64,000 nucleotides of DNA from Glandiceps talaboti (lineage: Eukaryota; Hemichordata; Enteropneusta; Spengelidae). How positions within the stretch are numbered: the first letter of the stretch is position 1; each line of letters begins with the position of its first letter. The notes beneath the pieces were generated by a model that saw only the letters and a program-made list of their open reading frames with translations, was not told the origin of the DNA and did no database searches. The position numbers and the translations under genes are program-made. The DNA lies in NCBI RefSeq assembly GCF_964340395.1, contig NC_135559.1, positions 20,830,611-20,894,610 of the forward strand. The letters run 5' to 3'. Shown here in pieces: positions 12,001 through 24,000 of the stretch.

Positions 12001-15000
12001 AAGTCTATGTCTCCAAAGCTAAATCAAAGAAACATGTTTTAAAGGACATTAAAGGTGAGTTGCCATATTTAGAAGGATAGTATTTGCGGTGTATTTAAAG
12101 AGACCTGAAGCACTCTGTTTATTTAAGAATACTTCACACTATTGCTAGATATTGGCATATGCATTATAGTAATTATAATAATGGTGATTTTTATATGGTG
12201 CTTTCCCACTCTCTGTTCAAAGCGATTTACAATTAGTACCTCTGGGACAGGTCTATAGCGACACAACAGCCCTTTATACTTCCTCAACTCCCTGCAGAGC
12301 ATAAAATCCATTGCAGCCTTTATAAGTGTAGAGGATTAAATCATTCACATTGCAACATCTATCCTACCAGGTCCCCAGTTATACAGCTGGGTTGACTGAG
12401 GCACAATCATGGTTCAAAACTTGCCCAAAGACTTTAACCATCCAGAAACAAAATGGCAGTCACAGGACTCGAACCCTCAAACTACTCCCCTTATTTGAGG
12501 ATACATATATGTACCGTCCATTGGGGTGCATTTTCTAGCCCTTTGGTCTAAAATGGGGTGCAGGTTTTTTTACCTGAAGAGTCTAAAATAGGTTGAACTT
12601 TGTATTATTTTTATTTTGCTTAGTCTAAAATGTGGTCCATTGTCCTTTACCAAATCATAACTGTCATTAATTGCCCACAAATGTCCCCTAAGGAAAATGT
12701 ATTTAGGTCTAAACTTTCATCTTTTAAAAACCTGTAATGGTCTAAAATAGGGTATTGATTTTTGATCAAAGTGGGTTTAAAACGGACCTGGGGTGACCAG
12801 TGCTGGCCACACATCCCTACTAGAGCTGCCCACTGGTACTACTCCCGAAGATCAATCTAAACCAATAAGTGTTTGCTGTGCCATTTACTTTAAAATAGTT
12901 CTATTATTTCCAAGTCAGTAATCATAAGTTTTTATGCCCAATTTAATTTAGTATTACGATTTAGGAGTGAAAAACAGTTTGTTCTGAAAAAAAAGTGTGA
13001 TTGCCTCTACTTCTTATGGTTTCATCTGATCAGATAACTTTAATCCAAGATGTTGAATTGAAACCCTGGCTTTTATATGAATGTTATGACACTTCTGACT
13101 TTTCCAGCAATGAAAGTATATGGCTGCAAAAGTACCATTTACAAGTTTGTTCAATAAACATTTTTGATTCTTTGTCAATGGTATGCATTTGAGACTATTT
13201 TCTGTAAACTATTTAGTCTTAGATTATTGGTCTCACCTCTTTGCCATCTCTGCTGAGAAGTACTGTATTACCAACATTGTCACCGGTCACAATTAGATTA
13301 GCAGTATAGGATACATCTACACTACAGTACCAAAAACTGAAACATAGACAAAATTAATTGACGATTAATTAATTAACTAATTAATTCAAGACAATTGTTT
13401 GCCAAACGAGGAAGGCATTTACAATTACAGTATCCTATCATAGTATGCATCGCGTCGTGTTGCTGACAAGTTGACAGAACCAGGACAAGGTCCTTAAACC
13501 AGGATATTCACTATAAAACATGACCTTCAAGGAACAATTACATGTATACTAAGACAGGTCAAGGCTTCCTCCATATCTACCTTTTTTTCAGAAATAATAA
13601 AATAATTATTTAAAATATTTCATGAATTTTTCATATTGCTTAACTTACATAAGTATGACACACTCACAATTTGCAGACTAACAGTAACACTTTCAGAATC
13701 ATAACCAATTTCATCCCCAGTAGTTTGAGAGATAAAGTTCAATACCAAAATCACTGGCATCACCCACAAGACAGACAGATGGACAGACACACATTACATG
13801 AACCAGTGGTTCCCTTTGTGCTAGAACTTAGAGAATGTTTCCAAGCAGCCTCAAGGAGGGATAATTCAATTGCCAGTAACATGTACTTGTTACATTATAT
13901 GAAGTACCCCATAAATTTTTTAACAACAATAACATTGTACAAAAGTGTCTGGCTAAATATTCATGTTGAAATCTAACAAAATACATCACATTTTCAGCCC
14001 TAAGTAATGTGCATATCATTCATGGGATCATCATGTAATTGATATCACCTGATCTGTACATTCCTGGAAACATCCCTGTGAAATCTCAGCCAAATCAACC
14101 ACGTACATTTGAAATTAAAGACTTTTGACCAAACACTCACATTTTTATACCTAATTTGCATATCACTGATGGGATCAACATGTCATTAAAAATGCTTAAT
14201 CTAAACACCCCTAAGAACGTTCTCACCAAATTTCAGACGGATCTGACCAGGTAGTTTTTAAATTTACAGTTTCAGTTTTTTGACCAAAATTCACATTTTT
14301 TTTTTACCTAAATCATAAACTGGGTGGTAAGATTACTTTGATTTGAACAATTTCCCGACTAGACACTCAAGGTAATATACCCACCAAATATCATGGCAAT
14401 TGGTCAAGGGGTTTTTGACTTTAAGTTGTGCTATATGTGATCTTATCATGGTTTCTTACTTGAAAAAACAATGTGACACAACATTGCCAGAGTCTGTGTT
14501 TGTAACTCAGTACATTGCAAAATGTGTACAAAGTTTGTTAGTGTACGTACTATAACAAACATTTTACACATTTATCAATCTTTTGCAATTTATTGAGTTA
14601 CAAACAAGGACTTGGCATATGTTGTTTCATACTGATTTTTTTCAAGTAAGAAGCCATGATAAAATTGTTTTATAAATTAACAATCCAAATGAAATACCCA
14701 ATCCTCATCCATATGGCCATTGAGATGGCCAGAACTGGCATATTGTTCGTATTTGCTGAGCTTAAAAAACAAATCTTCAAAAGAAAATGGTGCTCACTTC
14801 CAATCACAGGTATTAAGAAGAATCATTTCCTGTCTGCCTGTGAAATCTTGAAGACTAAGTTTTCCATTAATTGAAGATGTATAAACCTTAGTTGGATCAT
14901 CTAAGTTAAACTTCATTCCAGTTACTGATCCACCTTTACCAATCTATAAGGAGGGTAACAAAGAATAAACATAAATGTCAAACATAAACAAATCTTGGTC

Positions 15001-18000
15001 AGAAAAGATGTCTCCTCAAGCAAAACTGTTCTCAATGGCAATACTGCCCTCTAGGCACTCTTTGAAGTTTTCTATAATTGTTTTTAAAGTTAAGTTTGCT
15101 TGAGTACATCTCCTCTAACCTTATTGTGTTATTACTAGTTTCTCTTACCCCCAGTCATTTGTTTGGAGAAATATTTTCTTGAATTTGCCGTTAAAATCTT
15201 GAAGTCGAACTTCTCCATCCAATGATGAAGTGTAGATTTGAGACAGATTATCTTTGTTGAATTTGATACATGATATGTTACCACCTGGTCCAATCTGAAA
15301 CATCAAATTGGGAAAGGTGCTTTTTTATGCCTGTTCACTTTCAAAGTGTGAACATAAAGTTGTTGCATATTCTTTCCACAAGAGCAAGAACTATTACTCC
15401 CCAAGTTTGATGGTATAACTAGGCCTTGCTAGCTGTAAGGATTACCAGGCCTTGTTGTCAGGGTTACCAGGCCTTGTTGTCAGGGTTACCCGGCCTTGTT
15501 GTCAGGGTTACAAGAATGTAGTCGTCACTCTCAAGAGAACTGATTGTCTGTATGGTACACTGTGACAGTCCACCCTCATACATTGGTCAACACATCTTAG
15601 AAAGAGGAGGCCGGTGAGAGCAGAGTGTCATGACAGTCTAGAAAATTGATTGGCAACGTTACCAGGCCTTGTTTTCAGGGTTACCAGGCCTTGTTTTCAG
15701 GGTTAGCAGGCCTTGCTGTCAGGGTTATCAGGCCTTGTTTTCAGGGTTACCAGGCCTTGTTGTCAGGGTTACCAGGCCTTGTTGTCAGGGTTACCAGGCC
15801 TTGTTGTCAGGGTTACCAGGCCTTGTTGTCAGGGTTATCAGGCCTTGTTGTCAGGGTTATCAGAATAAGTCAAGAAATTTAGAGTGTAGTTATCACTATC
15901 ATGAAAATTGATTGTTATGTGAAGACTATATCCCAATTTAATTAGTCACCACACTGGCCCCTGGCAATATGCATATCAATAACTTAGTGATCAATTAGCT
16001 GTGACAGTGTGAGGTACTCCACACATTAAACCTAGATATTAATAATAATTATGTTAATTGTATATTTGAACCATATCTAATTCACAGGATTTATCTATTG
16101 TAATAAAAATCGTGTGTATTATAATGGTATTTAAGTATTGCAGATATATATTTTATATATACATGTGTGTGTGTGTGTGTGTGTGTTGTGCCAATTTTAC
16201 TACCAAACCAGTGCCACTGTTTTTAATGTCTCACACAACGTATTTTGTAAACAAAAGTAGACAGTGTAACACTGATTAGTCTCGATAGTGTGCATGCACA
16301 TTAAATGACACATTTTATCACAAGATTACCACAACTCAACATTACTGTCCAATGAGACAATTAAGATTCAAACACATTTGTTTGTGTTCACAGGAGATAA
16401 AATGTACCATTAGGTGCATGTTCACTTAGTATCAGTGATGTCATTTTAAATACATGCCATAAAAATAGCGCCAATGGCATTGTAGCAAAACTGTACAGTT
16501 TACATCCACATGCTGATCCACATGCTGATTATCCAGTTGCCTATCCAACCCTGTTGTTATCTTAGCAAAATATCATGTGATCTATTGGCTGTTGCTATGG
16601 GCATGGGCATATTGCTAGACATATTTGCATACATTTTTTGGAATGTTCGTTCACTTGTCTATGAATCCTTGATGTTATCTTTGCGATATACATCATCACA
16701 TGGCTGTTGCTATGGGTGTGGTCTTGCTGCTAAGGCCAATTGTATCAAAATTTTTGAACAAAATTTCATTGATCAAGTACTTTTTGAGATATAAATTCTT
16801 GACCAAAATTCACATTTTTACACCTAATTTGCATATCCATTATGAGATCATTTAATATTTCTTCATCAATACACCCCAAATGCATCTCCATTAAATTTTA
16901 GCTCCATCTCCTCAGTAGTTTTGGAATTAAAGATTTTTGACCAAAAAGACACATGTTTTAGCCCTGATTTGCATATTACTGATGGCATCATCAAGTCAGG
17001 AAAAAAATATTAATCTGCACACCTCTAAGAATGTTCCCATCAAATTTGAGACTGATCTAGTTTTTGAGTTTAAGTTTTTTTGACCAAAATTCACATTTTA
17101 TTTACCCAATTTTGGTCAAGGATTGCTTTTGAGGGCGCTGTTTGCGGAGCAACATGTGGTTTGTAACCACTCTGAGTTTTCAAATGTTATTTGGCGTTTT
17201 GAACGCTTTATAACTGACCAAATATGAAATGTGGTGACTGTGACAACAGGAAAGGGTCAGTGAAGCTACGTCAAGGTGACTTGATGCTATGTGGTAAATG
17301 TAACTCAAAAAGATTTGGGAAACCAGTGACACGAAGTGACTCTGCAGAGGGCAAGATGGCCGCGCCGAGACTAGGTGATGACATCCCTACTACAGACCAT
17401 TTCCAAAGATTACTACAACCTATCATTATGCAGCTTACAAATATTGCTACCGACATACAAGAAGTTAAACTAACGCAAACTGAGCTGAATAACTCCATGG
17501 ACTTCTTCAATGCAAAATACGAAGAAATGTCAACTCGTGTGGAAACCATAGAACGGGCCAACACAAAGCTACAACACGAAAATACGCAACTGAGCCAACA
17601 ACTGAAAATAGTCGAAGATGACCTGGCCAGCCTTAATCAGTACAACCGCAGAACAAACCTTGAGGTGAGCTGTGTACCAGAGAAAGATGGTGAAGATGTT
17701 ATCGGTACCGTGATATCAATTTTCAAGAAAACAAACCCAGCAATAGACGAAAATGACATCGACATTGCACACCGCATTGGAGTTCAAAACAAGCATGGTA
17801 ACGTAGCTGCAGCTACAACACAGACACGGCCTAGACCCATTATTGTGAGGTTTACAACAAGAAAGTCAAGAAATGAAGTCTATGACAACAGAAAGAAATT
17901 AAAGAATACCAATGCCAAGGATTTTGGTCTGGATAGCACAGCAAAGATATATATTAACGAGAATCTACTACCAGCCACACGTCAACTACTGTATATTAAA

Positions 18001-21000
18001 GGTGAATACACAAAGAAAACAAGCACGATATCAGTTCATGTGGACCAATAATGGTAAGATATACGTGAAAAAGGATACTCAGTCAAGACCATTGATTTAT
18101 CCAGAATTATGTGACACTAAACTGTGAACGTTCGAACCATACATTGCTTTCTGCCATCAGCTACCAGTATCTCCCTATTGCAACAACACTTCCAGATGTT
18201 GAACACAACGCATTTTACCATCTACAGCTGTTCATGAACACTATACATGTACTTAGTTTTACATAAAATATGAAGTTCAATCACCTCTTACACAAAGACT
18301 TGTACCACAGACTGGGTGAGGTACTGAACATAAACTTGCAGAACCCTACTTACTGGACAAAACATTTTTGTTGGAATAATCCATATTTAGTAACAGTTAT
18401 CATAAACTACAGATAATAATAACAATAATTTCAATGATTTATTTGATGTAGGCTATTCTTCATTGCCACCAACCAGTTTTGATGACCATTATAATGTAAT
18501 AACAAACAGGTCATTTTGTGTTTCACATGTTAACATTAGGTCTTTAAATAGACATTTTGAAGGTTTAAAATTGTTATATGAAGATATAATTCAGTCTAAG
18601 TTTTCTGTTATTGGTATTTCCAAGGTTTGGGGTACATCCAATTTAAGTACTTGTAATTTGAAAGGATATACATTTGAAGTAAACTGTCGTAACGCAGGTC
18701 GGGGTGGTGGGGTAGGGGCTTATATACATTCATCTCTTAATTATAAATTACTTGAAGTAAATGTCATTCATTCAGAATCTCTATGGTTGGAGGTACATAC
18801 TGGTAATAGAAATGCTATAGTTGGTATTATTTATAGGAAACCAAATACTGACATTGTAGAATTTCAAGAGGAGTTGTTAAATGTACTGAGGAGATTTAAG
18901 TTAGAAAAAAACCCACTTTGTCTTAATGGGTGATTTTAATGTTGATGCAAATAATAGAACTAGTTCAGTAAGTATTGAATCCTTTCTCACATCCATGGAG
19001 TGCCTTTGTTTCCATCAGTTAATTTCCACACCAACCAGAGTGACAGACTCATCTGCAACAATTATTGATCATATTTATACTAATATAAATCAGTATCAAA
19101 TCTATTCTGGAACATTAACCACTGATATATCAGATCACTTCCCTATTTTTGCTTTAGTAGGAAACCACCCTATTAGAATATCTCATAGACAAAAAATTTC
19201 ATTTCGAAATTATGATCATTATGACCCTTCTCGCTTTTGTGATGAACTTGCAAATGTATCCTGGGAAGGTGTCTATGATTGTACTGATGTTAACGCTGCT
19301 TATAACAGATTTCATTTAATTTTTAGTAGGATTTGTAACAAGCATGCACCAATTACCACAAAAATAATCAGCAACAAAAAGGCTAGGAAACCATGGATCA
19401 CTAGAGCCATTAGGAAATCTATCAAAACTAAACAAACTTTATTCTAAGGTTTTAAATTCAAACTTTGATGGTGCAGCTGTTGATGTGTACAAAAAAATCA
19501 GAAATATGCTATTGTCTGTAATTAGGAATGCCAAAAAGTTGCATTATAGTACTGTTTTTATGGACAACAAAGGCAATTCAAATATGACTTGGAGGTCAAG
19601 GAAGAATAACTAGGAAAACTTTGCCTGATAGTCTGCATATTGTATCAAATGATTCTAATACCCACATCTCTGAGATCAGTGATATTGTTGAAGCTTTGAA
19701 TGATTACTTTGTTAAAATAGGTCCTAATTTGGCTAGTAATATTAATTCAAGCAATCATAATTTTAAAGACTATTTATCTACTCCTTTAACTAATTCATTT
19801 TTTATGAATCCCACTACACAAGCTGAGATCTATAATCTCATAAATTCATTGAACATTAAAAAGGCGTGTGGTCATGATGATGTACCAGTTAAACTTCTTA
19901 TTAATGGAGCAGCAATAATATCTAAACCTTTAGCTTATATTTTTAACCTATCTATTTCTTCAGGAATCTTCCCCACAATACTTAAAATAGCAAAAGTTAC
20001 ACCCATCTTTAAAAAGGGAGCCATTGATGACCCTGGCAACTACAGGCCAATATCAGTTTTACCTCTTTTAAGCAAAGTATTAGAAACCATTGTAAATAAT
20101 CGTCTAATGCATTATATAGAAAAAAATAATATTCTTTACGAGCATCAATATGGGTTTCGCAAAAAATATAGCACAAAATTGTCCCTTATTAACCTTGTCA
20201 ATTATCTTATCAAGCAGATGGATGAAGGCAGAGTCACTCTTGGCATTTTTCTCAACTTTTCCAAGGCTTTTGATACTATTAATCATGAAATTCTTCTTTC
20301 GAAAATGGCCCATTATGGCATTAGGGGATTGCCTTTGAAATGGTTCACTGATTATTTATATGATAGATACCAATATATCCATGCTAGTAGTAACACATCA
20401 TCTAACCGTATTATTCAATGTGGAGTGCCACAAGGTTCTGTCTTAGGTCCCACTTTATTTTTGTTATTTATCAACAACATTGCTTCCTCATCCATTTTTT
20501 TCCAGTTCAGATTATTTGCAGATGATTCTAATCTATTTCACACTTTTCCTGACAATCATTACAATATAAATTTATCTAATGTTGATGCCCACTTGAATAA
20601 CGTATTAAAGTGGTGCAATGTAAATAAACTTACCATTAATCATCTCAAAACAAACTACATTCTATTTAGAAATACTAGGAGAAAAATATCCCTTGAAGGT
20701 TCTCTCCACATTAGTAGTAGGGTTATTGACGAAGTGGTGTCAACAACTTTTGTTGGTGTTATTTTAGATAAACACCTAAATTGGTCAAAGCATATTCAAA
20801 TGGTAAACTCCACTGTTAGGAAAAAAGTTGGTATTTTGTTCAAATTAAGACATTTTGTACCTAAAGATATCCTTATTCTGATATACAAATCTTTTATCCA
20901 ACCACACATCACCTATGGTGTTGAAGTATGGGGATCTACATATTCATCACATCTGACATGTATTCACAAGTCTCAAAAAATGGCAGTCAGAGCTATTACT

Positions 21001-24000
21001 TTTAGTTGTATCTCTGCACATTCTAACAATTTATTTAGTGAACTTCAAATTCTTGATATATTCAAATTACATAAACTCCAACTTTGTACTTTCATGTATG
21101 ATTTATTAACCAACAGGTTACCTCACCGTTTTACAGATTATTGCACTCCACCAGTTCATGAATATAGTACTAGGTTCAAGGGTAGGGGAAATCTCCTTCT
21201 ACCTAAAGTAATCACGTCCATAGGCAAGTTTGCAATATGTTTCACAGGTACGGCCTTTTGGAACAGTCTACCACCTAGTATTAGATCACAACCATCTAGA
21301 ATTTCATTTCGTGATTCACTAAAAAACACACTCATTACAGACTATGTTCACTAATTGTACATTTTGTATTCAATTATTTATTTGTATTTATGTTATTTGT
21401 ATCTGATATTTTCTTTACGTGTACACTGCCCTCTAGTTGCTTTGCTTTAGTAACGTTGTAACATTCCAGTGTCTACGGTGTCAGACTCGACTAGCATTAT
21501 GCTATTTTTCTGACTCCCATTACCAAATTATCAACCTGTATTTACTTTATTGTGCAAACTGTAAACAATCTTATATATGGTAATAAACAAATCGTATCGT
21601 ATATCACACACTGGCGATAAGAACATTTTGATTTGAACAATTTTCCAACTAGACACTTGTCAGTTGTGCTAAAAATTATATTGCTGCCAACTCTAGAGTC
21701 ACTCTGATATTCTAGTACCTTCAGGGTATATGATGAATACATTTGAGTCAACTGATGGAGTACCTCTTTATAACAAAATGAACTGAAAAATATAAAGGTT
21801 ATCTCTTTGACTTAAACTTACCCCTGAAATGAATTCTTGTTTGTTTAGCTTTTCATAGTCCCATAGAATAACATCTCCACCTTTGGATCCTGCAGCTAGT
21901 GTGGTTGGTTCAGTTGGATGCCATTCTAACACTGTCACTCTTCTATCAAATGGACTCGCTGTTCTAAACAGTCGTGAGTTTGACATAATGCGAATATAAG
22001 ACTGTGATAAACACTGAAAGGAATACATACAAACAATTTTCATTTAAAACTAAACAAACATACATATTAGACAAGCAAAGTATGTTCTACATCTAAATGT
22101 ACAAAATATATATTTTATAATGCCATCACTTTAAATTTACACTACTATAATGTTAAGGTAATGTATAAGGCATTATCTTAAAGTACCACAAGGGAGGCTA
22201 AGTTTATAACCTCAAGTGAAAATACTTTTTAAAAAACATTTTGATAATACTATTCTAGTAAATGTTGCATGCCTTCTATGACATTAAAATTTGTGTTCTG
22301 GCATTGGTAGAACTGTTGATTGTAAAGCAGTGAATTCCTGTACATTTTTTTGATAACTAGAATACTGTGAGTACCTTTAGATATGCAGAACAAATTACAT
22401 CCCAAAACATATCAACTTCAGTTTATGCCCCTTTAAACATAACAGTGTAAATTTCAGTTGTCAAGAACATGCTGATAATTTCCCAGAAATAGTTGTAGAT
22501 TGTTGAGAAATGAGCCACTGTCATATCAGGGTATGGTTATGAACACCATGATGCACATTTTCATATTTTACCTCATCCAATGATATATGATGTACATGTA
22601 CCAAATTGCAGTTCTTAGAAAAACAAAAGATTGTACAATTTGGCCACTAGGGGTGCTGTTCAGAAGCAGCATTTGGACCAGAACCTAGTCTATCTGCGAG
22701 ACCTCGGATGTTCTTCCGATACAATACAACACACGACTGAACATGTTCGGGCAAGCCCTCACTGCGAACTTCATTCGCTTATAGTATCGAAAGAAAGCCC
22801 GAACATCTAGCAGCAAGACTAACCAGAACCCTGCCAATCATTGAAGACTATATATAAGCCTGATTTGAAAAAAGCCAAAACATTTCCTTGTGTTTCACAG
22901 CAAAGGTCGATGGCATATGATTCAGTTAAATAATTCTGTTGACTTTGTTTCAGACTAATGAATTTCTGGAGTTGGCTTAGTCACATTTTGATGACTGTAT
23001 GCCATACGTACTCTCATGTGATTTTATTTAGTCCTCATTTTTTCTGACATGGGGCACTCTTTTGTGACACTTCTTTTGGCAATGATTGCAGAATTGGTAA
23101 CTGAAATGTGCTGTATTTTGTGGCAACTGATACAATTCTTACTCTGATGCATCAAAAACAGGAGGTCTTTTTAAGTTAATGGTAAAATTTCATTACCTGT
23201 TTTAAACTATCTTGAGTACATGACCCCAAAGCTGTGTTGTACATATGGTGAAGTAGATTATGGCTGTGTAAACCTATAGGTGGTAATACCTGGATATCAG
23301 GACACTTTGTTGGACCATTTGGAACCTGTAAAGAGGTACATCAAATTAATTACTTTTGGACTTTTCTGTGGCTGATCAGATCATGTTAAAGTGGCCATAT
23401 GGATGAGCATTGGGTATTTATTTTTTATTTTTTATTTATAAAACAATTTTATTATGGCTTCCTACTTGAAAAATCAGTGTGAGACAACACTGACCAAGTC
23501 TATGTTTTTAACTCAATACATTGTAAAAAGCTAAAAAGTGTGTAAAAAGTTAGATATTATTATACATACAATATTTTACACATTTATTAATCTATGGCAA
23601 TTTATTGAGATCCAAACAAGGACTTGGCATATGTTATTTCACATTGATTTTTCAATTTGGAAGCCATAATAAAATTGTATTATACATTTAAAAAAATCCA
23701 AAATGAATACCCAATCCTCATCCATATAGTAACTTTGGGTGTTCAATATTGTATAATCACTTTGGTGTGTTTATTTCTCATACTGATGTGATCAGCACTG
23801 GCAAAGTTGCTTATAAACGTAGTAGTACTGTACGCCTCAGAAATTAAAATTTGAAACTTTGATGCTTACAAGTGAATACTTTGTTCTAAGAAAACACATA
23901 CCTCTTGTGTTCTCATTGAAAATGGAAGGTCACCGTATAACCTTGTGAAATATACAAATGTAGGTCAAAATGATATCACAATTCAGCCATTTTAGAATCC

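Larger units (their letters stand above)
17106..21600 (+). mobile_element. CR1/L2-group non-LTR retrotransposon, near full length, decayed
   Basis: A two-ORF LINE on the plus strand, antisense within DDB2 intron 3. The ends are inferred from the flanking repeat it splits: CACATTTTATTTACCC on the left, TATCACACACTGG on the right. The 3' end has AATAAACAAATCGTATCGTAT, a short terminal repeat typical of LINE tails. Clade placement (CR1/L2 rather than Jockey) rests on the ORF1 type and the RT C-terminal sequence and was not tested. Confidence 0.85.
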
